DNA from: CAZICM01 sp964537685
GTDB taxonomy: Bacteria; Myxococcota_A; Polyangia; Polyangiales; Polyangiaceae
Direction: 5' to 3'
DNA length: 64,000 bases
Assembly: GCA_964537685.1 (NCBI GenBank)
Contig: CAZICM010000037.1
Span: 28,077-92,076 of the forward strand
Part shown: positions 53,976 through 62,082 of the stretch, in pieces
Position numbering within the stretch: position 1 is the stretch's first letter
Layout of the letters: each line of letters starts with the position of its first letter
The notes under the pieces: model-generated
Databases searched by the model: none
What the model saw: only the letters and a program-made list of their open reading frames with translations
Told to the model about the DNA's origin: nothing
Position numbers and translations under genes: made by a program

Positions 53976-54367
53976 ATGAGCGAAACTGTGGTCTACGATA
54001 GAAAGCGCATGCTAGAGGCGTTGCGTATCCTCGATGGAGGAAATAGAAATGAAACTGCGCCCTGAGAATCAGCGTATGGATAAGTTATGAAAGGGAAACG
54101 ACAAGATTTATCGATGAATGGCGGGCGGCCGAGCGTCTTGCAAACGCGAGGGCATTGGTGTCGAAGCGCTTTGATTTAACGCTGGGTGATGATGATTTTG
54201 ATGACTTGGAAAGAGCAATGGATGAGGTGAATTACTGGTCAGGGCCTCAAAGCTCACCACGAACGATTGAGCCGCGATCACGGGACCGTTGGAAAATGCT
54301 CACAAATCCGAAAACGAGAGCCGAAGTTCATACAGATGTTCCATTGAGCGCCTACGGTGCGGGATAG
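53976..54367 (+). pseudogene. Frameshifted small gene remnant
   Basis: The first frame (ATG 53976) encodes MSETVVYDRKRMLEALRILD and stops at 54065 after 29 residues. A second frame (open from 54053, no good start) continues SYERETTRFIDEWRAAERLANARALVSKRFDLTLGDDDFDDLERAMDEVNYW to the stop at 54367. Read together across a one-base shift near 54053-54065 they give one plausible helical protein of about 130 residues. Either a decayed gene, a sequencing error, or two tiny genes. No family recognised; the location suggests RHS cassette debris. Confidence 0.45.
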
Positions 54368-54379
54368 GCTCCAAATACA

Positions 54380-54772
54380 ATGATAAGAATATCCTTGGTC
54401 TTTCGGGCGATGGGGGAACGGTTCTCGCCGGGCGTGGCTGAAGTGCAAACGGGCATTTTGTTTTCAAAGAAGAATGAATGCGGAGATATCGGTGATTGTG
54501 GGCGCTATAAGGGTCAACCCATTCCCTATGGGAGTGGAGACTTACGGGAACCCAGCGATAATTCAGACCTTGTCATTCCCAGTGATGCATTCTTCAAGGC
54601 GTTGAATATTCTTGTTCCCGTATGCAGAAAGGCGATGGCCGATTCAATGGTCCTGCATATCGATGTGGCTTTTGAGGATCAATGCAATATGGAGCTGAGT
54701 GAGGATTTTCTGCGGGCGGTTGCCCTGCTTGGGATTCCGGTGACGGTAAGTTGTTTTGGGGAGAAGCCGTGA
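54380..54772 (+). CDS. DUF4279-like small protein, candidate immunity
   Basis: 130 residues, ATG 54380, 12 bases after the preceding remnant. The ending LHIDVAFEDQCNMELSEDFLRAVALLGIPVTVSCFG resembles DUF4279 proteins (xxLSxExLxxLAxLGxxLDIDxY), often found in polymorphic-toxin immunity arrays. The start MIRISLVFRAMGERFSPGVAEVQTGILFSKKNE also fits. It sits in the RHS cassette behind the first immunity gene. Role inferred from context; similarity seen only by eye. Confidence 0.5.
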   Translation: MIRISLVFRAMGERFSPGVAEVQTGILFSKKNECGDIGDCGRYKGQPIPYGSGDLREPSDNSDLVIPSDAFFKALNILVPVCRKAMADSMVLHIDVAFEDQCNMELSEDFLRAVALLGIPVTVSCFGEKP

Positions 54773-54787
54773 AGCAGGGAAACACAA

Positions 54788-54996
54788 TCAAACCAGCGTT
54801 TTGGTGACAAATGATGAAGGGATCGCAAGCCCATTATTGTTAAGGATATGCTCCCAATCTCCAATTCCAAGTAGAATGATAACGGATGGATAGGGTATCT
54901 CGGGAGGATCTGCAGAAACCCGAAGGGGAGAACCTCACCACGATTACTCACAGACGCGGTTACTTCAATGAGCCGGATTTCTTCTTCGTCGGGCAT
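54788..54996 (-). pseudogene. Frameshifted small gene on the minus strand
   Basis: From ATG 54996 the minus strand encodes MPDEEEIRLIEVTASVSNRG then EVLPFGF. A one-base frame change near 54911-54920 continues with SADPPEIPYPSVIILLGIGD and WEHILNNNGLAIPSSFVTKTLV to a TGA at 54788. The two parts join into a sensible ~69-residue protein whose IPYPSVIILL stretch looks like a small immunity-type protein. Without the shift neither frame reads sensibly. Decayed RHS-associated gene is the best guess. Confidence 0.42.
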
Positions 54997-55057
54997 CTTC
55001 GATGCTCTTCATAAATGCATGGTCCATGAATGTAGCCGTTATGTCAGTATTAATCCG
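54965..55057 (-). pseudogene. Possible 3' fragment of an RHS-type tip gene
   Basis: Minus-strand frame open for 30 codons, RINTDITATFMDHAFMKSIE then DARRRRNPAH and TGA, overlapping the start of the remnant at 54788-54996 by 32 bases. That overlap mirrors the toxin-immunity overlap of the main RHS gene. It is too short to prove. The rest of the 54773-55123 gap holds nothing else I can support. Confidence 0.3.
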
Positions 55058-55123
55058 CTATCCGGGATCCTACGCCTACATTCAAGAATGAAACTCCTCA
55101 TGGCATGCAAAGGCATTCAGTGG

Positions 55124-56095
55124 TTATTGCGGCATAAAGGTCTGCGCTATCCCCAGCAGCCGATCAATATCGTCCGCCGTTAAGTGTAAATCCGATTTTA
55201 TTTGGTCTCCCTCCGATCGAAATTGAACAGGACCAAACAATCTGATTTTTAATATGGCCACTTTGATCGATGTGGCCGCGTCCACCGATTCTGTCAGCGC
55301 CGCCGCGTCTTGAACCGCTTGTTCCGGGCTGATGCTCTTGCCCACCGTTTTGATGTCCGCTCCACCGTCGGGCGTTAAAATAACCTTCCCCTTTACCGTT
55401 TGAATCGTCTCGGGAATGCGCGGCATGTACGGCCCTTTTAACGATCGCGAGGGCTCTATCGCAAAGAGTTGCGCCGCTTCCGCGCCTTCGGGATCGGGAA
55501 ATCCTCCGGTGCCCGCAAATCGCTTGGCTTGATTGACCTGCGCCACAGGCAGCATCACCACAAACGAGGGCTCTATTAATGCAATGGCCCGGGTTTGCCC
55601 TTTTACCGTGACTTGCGCTGTCTTGATTTCGCCTTCCGCGTTCAGCCATTGGCCAGGCGGTTCGCTCTTGGCCATCACTTGTTCCAGCGCCGTCTTCATG
55701 CGCTCCGGCGGCAGCGAATGCTGTGCGACCGCTACCGTGCGATCGCCCGAGCGTACCGAGGGCGATGCAACAAACACCCGCTCTAAATCTTTTTGTGGAT
55801 CGAGCCCCGTGCCCTCCAGCACAGGCTGCCATACCGCAAGTGCCGCCAGTTTCGGCCCAATCGGATGCGCCCGTACCCGATCCGCATACACCAGCGACCC
55901 CACCTTCGCGCCCGATATCGATTGCGCGATGTCCGCCGCGTTCTTGGGTTTGGGCGCCGGCGCCTCCACGGGCTGCTCCGCGGAATTGCTTCCTCCACAG
56001 CCCAGTCCTATCGAAAACGAAAATGCCGCCAATATAAGCCCGTAAACAAGGGTTTTGCGGCGATTTGCCCGATGCGTATCAATGTGCGGGAGCAT
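55124..56095 (-). CDS. Lipoprotein of unknown function
   Basis: 323 residues; N-terminal signal with lipobox GLGC (Cys33 in FSFSIGLGC), Pro/Ala linker, then a mixed domain: AKVGSLVYADRVRAHPIGPKLAALAVWQPVLEGTGLDPQKDLERVFVASPSVRSG, RAIALIEPSFVVMLPVAQVNQAKRF and a final VAILKIRLFGPVQFRSEGDQIKSDLHLTADDIDRLLGIAQTFM. The overall arrangement is similar to the lipoprotein at 59018-61240 (lipobox, then a GLDPxxxL segment). No known domain name applies. The gene converges with the RHS cassette relics and is divergent from the phosphofructokinase gene. Confidence 0.72.
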   Translation of the reverse strand: MLPHIDTHRANRRKTLVYGLILAAFSFSIGLGCGGSNSAEQPVEAPAPKPKNAADIAQSISGAKVGSLVYADRVRAHPIGPKLAALAVWQPVLEGTGLDPQKDLERVFVASPSVRSGDRTVAVAQHSLPPERMKTALEQVMAKSEPPGQWLNAEGEIKTAQVTVKGQTRAIALIEPSFVVMLPVAQVNQAKRFAGTGGFPDPEGAEAAQLFAIEPSRSLKGPYMPRIPETIQTVKGKVILTPDGGADIKTVGKSISPEQAVQDAAALTESVDAATSIKVAILKIRLFGPVQFRSEGDQIKSDLHLTADDIDRLLGIAQTFMPQ

Positions 56096-56145
56096 TCATT
56101 TGAGATTAGCCAAAGGCTTTGGCTGATGGTAGTGGTTCGGCCCTT

Positions 56146-57486
56146 ATGAGCCAAAAACCCAAGAGAGTCGGCATTGTTGTAGGGGGGGGACCTGCACCTG
56201 GAATCAACGCGGTGATCGGCGCGGCGACGATTCGCGCTGTGCTGAGCGGTTATGAAGTCGTCGGGATTCTCGATGGCTTCAGTTATTTGATGAAGGGCGA
56301 TACGTCTCACGTAAAGCAACTTTCCATCGAGGATGTGAGCCGCATCCATTTCCGGGGCGGATCATTTTTAGGCATCGCTAGGGCAAATCCGACGAAGAGC
56401 GCCGAGACACTGGAGGAAACGGTGCTGGCGCTGCTTCGTTTGGGTATCGGTCAGCTCGTGACCATCGGCGGCGATGACACGGCCTTTTCGGCTTCGCAAA
56501 TCGAGCGTCAGTCGAAGGGCAGGCTGCGGGTTGTGCATGTGCCAAAAACCATTGACAACGATCTCGATCTGCCCGGGAACGCAGATACCTTTGGATTTCA
56601 GACCGCGCGGCATATCGGCTGTCAGATCGTCGAGAACTTGATGGTCGACGCGCGGACGACATCGCGCTGGTATTTCATTGTGGGGATGGGGCGGAAGGCG
56701 GGGCATCTGGCGCTGGGCATCGGCAAGGCGGCGGGTGTGACGCTGACGATGATTCCCGAGGAGTTTCCGCCTGGGCCTGTGCGGCTTGGGCGCGTGGTCG
56801 ATACGCTGGTGTGCGCGATTGTCAAGCGTTTGGCGGGCGGGCGCAGCGATGGCGTGGCGATGCTGGCCGAGGGGCTGGTGGAGCGGATGGCCGAGGAAGA
56901 TTTGGCGGCGCTTCAGGGCGTGGAGCGGGATGCGCATGGGCATATCCGGATTGCGGAGATCGCCTTTGGTGAAATCCTAAAAGAGCGTGTTCAGAAGCGT
57001 TTGGCCGAGTTTGGCGTGAAGATGACGATTGGCGTGAAGAATGTGGGCTACGAGCTGCGCTGCGCCGATCCCATTCCCTTCGATATGGAGTACGCGAGGG
57101 ATTTAGGCTATTGCGCGGCCAAATATTTAATCGAGGGCGGCAATGCGGCGATGGTCTCGATGTCGCAGAGCGCTTTTAGGGCGGTGCCCTTCGATGAGAT
57201 TATGGACAGGAAAACAGGGCGTATCCGCGTTCGCTATGTGGATATCAACAGCGATCGCTACATGATTGCGCGGCGCTATATGCTTCGGCTCCGGCGCGAT
57301 GATTTTCAAGATCCAGGCGCGATCGCGCGCTTTGGCAATGTGCTTGGGCTGAATATCGAAGAGTTTACGCAGCAGTTTGCCTACTTGGTCGAGGACGAGC
57401 CTGTGCCCCGGCCTTTCTTTACCGAGGCCGTGCCCGGTTCATTCATTCAAGGCCCTCCGGGCTCGGATCGGCACGCCGGCCACTAA
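56146..57486 (+). CDS. 6-phosphofructokinase, PPi-dependent type by motif
   Basis: 447 residues from ATG 56146. Phosphorylates fructose 6-phosphate. The nucleotide/PPi-binding loop reads GGGPAPGIN (13-21), the donor-specificity motif GGDDT has Asp111 where ATP enzymes have Gly, and PKTIDNDLDLPG has Lys134 where ATP enzymes have Gly; catalytic Asp137 is in TIDND. In the studied family these two changes mark pyrophosphate as phosphoryl donor. VGMGRKAGHLALGIGKAAGVTLTMIPEEF follows. It is longer than E. coli PfkA (320), as usual for PPi enzymes. Together with ppdK in this window it supports PPi-saving glycolysis. def lies 45 bases downstream. Confidence 0.92.
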   Translation: MSQKPKRVGIVVGGGPAPGINAVIGAATIRAVLSGYEVVGILDGFSYLMKGDTSHVKQLSIEDVSRIHFRGGSFLGIARANPTKSAETLEETVLALLRLGIGQLVTIGGDDTAFSASQIERQSKGRLRVVHVPKTIDNDLDLPGNADTFGFQTARHIGCQIVENLMVDARTTSRWYFIVGMGRKAGHLALGIGKAAGVTLTMIPEEFPPGPVRLGRVVDTLVCAIVKRLAGGRSDGVAMLAEGLVERMAEEDLAALQGVERDAHGHIRIAEIAFGEILKERVQKRLAEFGVKMTIGVKNVGYELRCADPIPFDMEYARDLGYCAAKYLIEGGNAAMVSMSQSAFRAVPFDEIMDRKTGRIRVRYVDINSDRYMIARRYMLRLRRDDFQDPGAIARFGNVLGLNIEEFTQQFAYLVEDEPVPRPFFTEAVPGSFIQGPPGSDRHAGH

Positions 57487-57504
57487 ATCTCTCGTATTTC
57501 AGAG

Positions 57505-57530
57505 CGCCGGCCTTTGCGATAAGGTCGGCG
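57505..57530 (+). promoter_or_regulatory. Hairpin overlapping the def ribosome-binding region
   Basis: CGCCGGCCTT pairs with AAGGTCGGCG (one G-T wobble) around a short loop, ending one base before the def ATG. There is no T run, so a terminator is unlikely. The stem could hide the ribosome-binding region. Confidence 0.4.
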
Positions 57531-57531
57531 G

Positions 57532-58107
57532 ATGACCCTCCTTAAAATCGCTCAAATTGGGCATCCCATTTTAAGAACGCGCGCCCGCGAGCTCAGCCAT
57601 GAAGAGCTCGTATCCGATCGAATTCAGCAATTTATCGATGATTTGGTCGAAACCATGCGCGATGCCAATGGCGCGGGTCTCGCGGCCATTCAGGTCTATG
57701 AGCCCATTCGCATCGTGGCCATCGAGGTCGAGAATAACCCTCGCTATCCCTATAAACCGAAAATCCCTCTCACCATTTTGGTCAATCCGGTGGTTATGCC
57801 GATCACCACCGAGCAATTTGATAATTTTGAAGGCTGTTTAAGCGTGCCCAATTTGCGCGGCGTGGTTCCGCGTTATGCGGCGGTGCGGGTGAGCGGCTGG
57901 GATCGCCATGGAAATGTGATTGAGCGCGAAGTGAAAGGCTTGAGCGCGGGGACATTTCAGCACGAGGTCGATCATTTGGACGGGATTATCTTTGTGGACC
58001 GGGTAAAAGATCCCACAACCTTCTGTACATGGGCAGAATTCGATCGTTTTCATAAACAAGCGTTTGTGGAACGCATTGTGCCTTTTATTGAGCGGATGGG
58101 CGGGTGA
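57532..58107 (+). CDS. def: Peptide deformylase
   Basis: Removes the formyl group from new proteins; Fe/Zn hydrolase. 191 residues from ATG 57532. Motif 1 GAGLAAIQ (47-54), motif 2 EGCLS (Glu100-Gly101-Cys102), motif 3 QHEVDHLDG with His144, Glu145 and His148; all metal and catalytic residues are present. The 45-base gap to the phosphofructokinase gene contains a hairpin ending next to the ATG. The next gene starts inside or just after the def stop, so it is probably cotranscribed. Confidence 0.97.
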   Translation: MTLLKIAQIGHPILRTRARELSHEELVSDRIQQFIDDLVETMRDANGAGLAAIQVYEPIRIVAIEVENNPRYPYKPKIPLTILVNPVVMPITTEQFDNFEGCLSVPNLRGVVPRYAAVRVSGWDRHGNVIEREVKGLSAGTFQHEVDHLDGIIFVDRVKDPTTFCTWAEFDRFHKQAFVERIVPFIERMGG

Positions 58108-58124
58108 AGGAAGGATTCAAGGCG

Positions 58125-58496
58125 ATGATGGCACGGCATACAGCGAAGAAAAACGTGGTGCTTTTGTTGGTGGGCCTTGTATTGGGCTGTGGAGCGGGCG
58201 CGGTGGCGACGGATAAGCTGTCGGCGCAAACGCCGATGCCGCCGATGAATGCGGGCGGGAATGTTCAGCAGCTTTCCGGGGTGCGCTGGCAGCAATTTTG
58301 TGAGCAGGCGGGCAGCGTGGAGGATGCCTCGCAGCGGGCCGGAGCCCGGGGAATGGAGGGTTTTGAATTGGTGGCGCTCTACAATGGAGTGATGTGTTTT
58401 AAGCGGCCTTTTACGGGAATGGGCGCGATGCCCGGGGCGATGAATGCCATGCCCGGTGTTCCGCCTACAAGTCCATCAAATTGGCCTGGATATTGA
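58125..58496 (+). CDS. Small membrane or secreted protein
   Basis: 123 residues from ATG 58125 (GTG 58104, overlapping the def stop as GTGA, is an alternative; GGAAGGA at 58108-58114 favours the ATG). N-terminal hydrophobic signal VVLLLVGLVLGCGAGAVATDKL, a lipobox-like LGCG, then a short conserved-looking core SGVRWQQFCEQAGSVEDASQRAGARGMEGFELVALYNGVMCFKRP with two Cys. The tail is Met/Pro/Gly-rich. No known family; the core pattern resembles small secreted proteins of Polyangia. Confidence 0.62.
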   Translation: MMARHTAKKNVVLLLVGLVLGCGAGAVATDKLSAQTPMPPMNAGGNVQQLSGVRWQQFCEQAGSVEDASQRAGARGMEGFELVALYNGVMCFKRPFTGMGAMPGAMNAMPGVPPTSPSNWPGY

Positions 58497-58540
58497 TTGA
58501 ATGTAGTGCCGCATAAAGCGGCGCAGGGAGATGTGGAATC

Positions 58541-58987
58541 ATGATTCATCATGCGTCGATAGCGGTTCGGGATGTCGATCAGTGCGCGCAGGTAATGGCG
58601 AAGCTGATTCAGGGGCATATCGGGAGGCTGCCTTTTAATCCTGAAACAGCGATTGTCATGGCAAAAGATTCGCATGGAACGGCCATTGAATTTTGGCCGA
58701 TGAACACGCGCTTTACGCCGGATATCGAAGGGAATCATGTGAAAATCGAGCAGATTCCCGTCGAGGAGCCGCGCTCGGCCGTTCATTTATTTATTTCGGT
58801 TCCGAAAACGCCGGATGAAGTCTATGAGATTGCCAAAGAAGCCGGATGGATGGCCGTGGAGCGAAAGATAGGGGCTCCTTTTCGGCTGATTGAGCTGTGG
58901 GTGGAGGGGCATACGATGTTGGAAGTATGCCCCGAGGTGTGGCTTCCGCTGTATTTGAAGGCGCTGGGCGAAATGCCCGCTTCATAA
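58541..58987 (+). CDS. VOC (glyoxalase-like) superfamily protein
   Basis: 148 residues. MIHHASIAVRDVDQCAQVMAKL and RSAVHLFISVPKTPDEVYEIAKEAGW with ELWVEGHTMLEVCPE match the paired beta-alpha-beta-beta-beta units of VOC proteins (glyoxalase I, dioxygenases). Candidate metal ligands are His3/His4, the Glu/Asp in IEFW and His at HLF, and Glu near VEGH. The exact reaction cannot be read from the sequence. It is a short single-module form, expected to work as a dimer. Starts 44 bases after the small secreted-protein gene. Confidence 0.8.
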   Translation: MIHHASIAVRDVDQCAQVMAKLIQGHIGRLPFNPETAIVMAKDSHGTAIEFWPMNTRFTPDIEGNHVKIEQIPVEEPRSAVHLFISVPKTPDEVYEIAKEAGWMAVERKIGAPFRLIELWVEGHTMLEVCPEVWLPLYLKALGEMPAS

Positions 58988-59017
58988 TGATTGAATTGGA
59001 TATCAATAATATAAAAT

Positions 59018-61240
59018 TTATGGATTGAATTTCATCGCGAGTTTAATGCCGCCCATAACCAGGGCGCCGATGTCCTCGAGGGCTGCCCTAGGAATGCTGA
59101 AGGACAGGGTGGTCTTGGGGGAGGCGCCGCCCTGGGCTTCGGTCATCAGGAAAATGGGCGATTCGCCCTTGTGAGGCAGGCTTCCCAGCAAACGGATAAC
59201 GTCGTTGACCTCGGGAGGCGCGCCGCTGGGAACCAACGAAATGAGCGAGCCAATGCCTGCTCCTATGCGGGTAATAGGGGCGATCGTGAGGAATCCGCCC
59301 GATGTGAGCTTTCCGTTCTTCAGGGGCTCGAGTCCGGGCCTTGAAGCGAGCGTTGTGTTTTCGGCGGCGCCGGCTTTTACCGAGAGAAGCTTTTTCACAA
59401 GGCCATCGCGATCCGCGCCGATCGCAACCCAGGTGTTTTTGTCTTCGCCCATCATCAGGATATGAATCGATGCGCTGAGCGCGCGCTGGGCTTTCTTGCT
59501 GTCTCCGCCCTGTTTCTGCGGGCCCCGGCCTCCTTGTCCTCCGCCGCCGCCGAGAATCGCGAGATCGTCCTCATCGACATCGAAGGTAAACTTGATTTCG
59601 ACATCCATCGCGTTTTTGCCCAGCGCCGCGGGAGCCGCGACCGACTTCACCGTGGGCAAATACTTGGCTTCGATATCGGCTTCTTCGAGCAAGAAGGTGA
59701 GCAAGGAGCGAGGTCCAAGCTTCTTTTCCCGGTCGGCCCGCTCTTTTTCGCTGAGCTCCCATTCATCGCGGCCTTTGGGATCTCTGTTTTTCTGTTCGGC
59801 TTTTTCGCGCGCCACGGCGAGGGCCGCATGCTTGTTGTAGGCATCCACGAAGCCTTTGAGCATTTTGGTGGTCGCCGCAGGCCCTTCATCCACACCGACA
59901 AGTGACCAGCCCAACAGGCCGCCGACCACCGAGTCGATCAGTTTTTGAGGATCGGGCGCTTCGTCTTTCTTGCCTTGGGCGGGCTTGGTGTCGCTGTCGA
60001 AATAGCCCATGGCCGAAACGGAATTCACATCTTTGCCATGCGGCATATCCAAGAGGTCGACGACGGCCTTGCGATCGGCCGCTTTGCCCACGTTGAATTT
60101 GGTCATCGCGCCCTCGGCCAAATCGCGGACCACTTGCAGAATGGGCTTGAAGCGGGCCGGATCGGTGCCGCGCGCATAGGTGGCGGCCGTGCTGTCGCGG
60201 GGCAGGCGCCAGTAGTGCGAGGGCGGCGGGCCGGCTTTGCCCGCGCTGTCGGAAAAGGTGCTGGATACCCATGATGCGTTGCCGCGCATCGTCACTTGGC
60301 CCGAGCCTTTGATGCACGAGGCCGGATCGACGCTGATGTCCAGCGATACTTTGTCGAAATCGCCGATAAGCGCGCCCAATTCGTCTTGAATGGCCGCGGC
60401 CGCCACCGTTAGGGCCTTGTCGAATTTAGGCTCGCCCAGCGAGCCTTGGCTCTCGAGGATAATGGGAATGCCCTTAAGCTGCTGGCGCATGTCTTTGCCA
60501 TAGCGTTCGGCAAGGGGCGAAAAGCGGAAATCGGCGTGCGCATCGGCACCGCCGACCGAAACTGTTGGCATGGTGCGGGCGAGATAGGGGCCCAGGGCCA
60601 TCACTTCCCGGTCATGTTCGCTGCAAATCAAACGGGCGGGAGCCGCGCCCGCCGATGCGGCGATGACACAGATCGCATCGGTGTCGTCTTTGGTGCCCAC
60701 GCGCCACATGCCAGGCGCGACTTCCACGGTATGGCCCGAAAGCGCGGCTTTGGCGCGCTCCAGCGAGCTCAGGCCAATCGAAATGGCGAACGCAGGCTGA
60801 GGTATTTTCTTTTTCGGGTTCTGAATAAGCACCATCACCGAATCAATCGGCGTATCCAGCGCGACAACATTCGCAAGCTGAGCCGTATCGAAGTCGCTGC
60901 TCAAGGCATTGCGCAAAGCCAAATCGGCCAAGCGTTTGCTGTTGTTCTCCAATAGCCTCGGATCGAGCCCTGAACAGCTTGCTACGGCGCTCAGCGTATC
61001 CATTGGGTTCTTCCAGCGGCCCACATGAACAATGTCGCCGGGATCGGGAACGGGCGATAAATCGAAGGTTGCCGGCGCGGGCTGCGCGGCCACTTGCTGA
61101 ACCCGGGCATCGGCGGATTCTCTCTTTGCGCCCGGAGGAGCCGTGCCTCCCTTGGGGGCGGTGGCTTCGGGTGAGGGGCCACAGGCAACAAGACCGGCGA
61201 TAAATAGGGCGGAACCGAGCGGAAGCAGCGTATTTCGCAT
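59018..61240 (-). CDS. Large lipoprotein of unknown function
   Basis: 740 residues from ATG 61240; signal peptide with lipobox GLVAC (Cys20 in MRNTLLPLGSALFIAGLVAC). An Ala/Pro linker leads to PVPDPGDIVHVGRWKNPMDTLSAVASCSGLDPRLLEN, then long mixed alpha/beta stretches, a Lys/Glu-rich region and a Gly-rich insert (about 540-575). The C-terminus ASPKTTLSFSIPRAALEDIGALVMGGIKLAMKF ends with a hydrophobic helix. The N-terminal arrangement is shared with the 55124 lipoprotein, so they may be distant paralogs. No enzyme motif seen. It is divergent from the lipoprotein at 61354. Confidence 0.75.
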   Translation of the reverse strand: MRNTLLPLGSALFIAGLVACGPSPEATAPKGGTAPPGAKRESADARVQQVAAQPAPATFDLSPVPDPGDIVHVGRWKNPMDTLSAVASCSGLDPRLLENNSKRLADLALRNALSSDFDTAQLANVVALDTPIDSVMVLIQNPKKKIPQPAFAISIGLSSLERAKAALSGHTVEVAPGMWRVGTKDDTDAICVIAASAGAAPARLICSEHDREVMALGPYLARTMPTVSVGGADAHADFRFSPLAERYGKDMRQQLKGIPIILESQGSLGEPKFDKALTVAAAAIQDELGALIGDFDKVSLDISVDPASCIKGSGQVTMRGNASWVSSTFSDSAGKAGPPPSHYWRLPRDSTAATYARGTDPARFKPILQVVRDLAEGAMTKFNVGKAADRKAVVDLLDMPHGKDVNSVSAMGYFDSDTKPAQGKKDEAPDPQKLIDSVVGGLLGWSLVGVDEGPAATTKMLKGFVDAYNKHAALAVAREKAEQKNRDPKGRDEWELSEKERADREKKLGPRSLLTFLLEEADIEAKYLPTVKSVAAPAALGKNAMDVEIKFTFDVDEDDLAILGGGGGQGGRGPQKQGGDSKKAQRALSASIHILMMGEDKNTWVAIGADRDGLVKKLLSVKAGAAENTTLASRPGLEPLKNGKLTSGGFLTIAPITRIGAGIGSLISLVPSGAPPEVNDVIRLLGSLPHKGESPIFLMTEAQGGASPKTTLSFSIPRAALEDIGALVMGGIKLAMKFNP

Positions 61241-61353
61241 AGGACGAGTCTTATACGGCTTCGCCTGGGCCACGTCGATAATCTCCGACAATCGCCCGGC
61301 CAATCGCCGTGACGCTTGATCTCGGAGCAAAGCCGCCGTACGCACAGAAGGCT

Positions 61354-62070
61354 ATGCGTGCATTCTGTACAGGATTAATTGCTGTTTCCGCTGTTATTTC
61401 ATTGGTTCTTGCCGCGTGCGGCGGGCAGCCTCCGCCCAAGAATGAAGATTCTGCGGGCGAGTTGCCGTTGGTGGTGCCCACTGGAAAAGGCACCCCCATT
61501 GAAACGCCTCCGCCCGACGAGTCCGCGAAGCCTGAAACGCCTCCGCCCGCCGATACCGCGAGCGCCGCAGCGCCTCCGCCTCCGCCCTCGGGACCTCAAG
61601 ATAGCCGTCCTCCAGTGCTGAAGACGGATGCCGAAGAGATCCAAGACACATTTGGTGTATCGCCTGGGGCGAAGCTTGAATTGGGCGATGATTCCGGGCG
61701 GGCGATCTTAAGGATTTACGAGAACTCATTCTCAAGCGGCGTGAATGTCACGTTTAAGATCGACACCAAGGCCAAGTCGGCCGGTCAGCAGCAGGGGAAG
61801 ATTTACCGCGTAACCGCCGTGATTCCGCCCAGCGGCACGCCCGAGAAAGTGACCTCGGTGACGCATCCGTTTGAGCTGAAACTACCCGCGGGCGCAAAGA
61901 AGGATGCAAACTTGGCGGTTGGAGAAATCGGCAACGGCAAAGTGACGTGGCGCGTGATCGCTCCTGAAAAGATCGATGACGCCACAGGCGTGGCCACGTT
62001 TCATTTGCCGGATTTATTCGATTATTACTTGCACATCACGACGCGGGCCGTGACCGAGCCGAAGAAGTAA
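61354..62070 (+). CDS. Lipoprotein with Pro-rich linker
   Basis: 238 residues from ATG 61354 (an in-frame GTG-type start at 61309 would precede the signal). Lipobox LVLAAC (Cys22) is followed by ~70 residues of Pro/Ala/Thr/Glu, then a beta-rich domain: KLELGDDSGRAILRIYENSFSSGVNVTFKIDTKAKSAGQQQGKIYRVTAVIPPSGTPEKVTSVTHPFELKLPAGAKKDAN. An Asp/Tyr-rich end (PDLFDYYLHITTR) follows. No named family recognised. It lies convergent to dnaK with 12 bases between stops. Confidence 0.68.
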   Translation: MRAFCTGLIAVSAVISLVLAACGGQPPPKNEDSAGELPLVVPTGKGTPIETPPPDESAKPETPPPADTASAAAPPPPPSGPQDSRPPVLKTDAEEIQDTFGVSPGAKLELGDDSGRAILRIYENSFSSGVNVTFKIDTKAKSAGQQQGKIYRVTAVIPPSGTPEKVTSVTHPFELKLPAGAKKDANLAVGEIGNGKVTWRVIAPEKIDDATGVATFHLPDLFDYYLHITTRAVTEPKK

Positions 62071-62082
62071 CGGGTTGAGCGC

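Noticed and set aside
54968..55183. 71-codon plus-strand frame in the 54773-55123 gap
   Set aside because: No recognisable domain and no good start; the minus-strand frames give more protein-like sequence.
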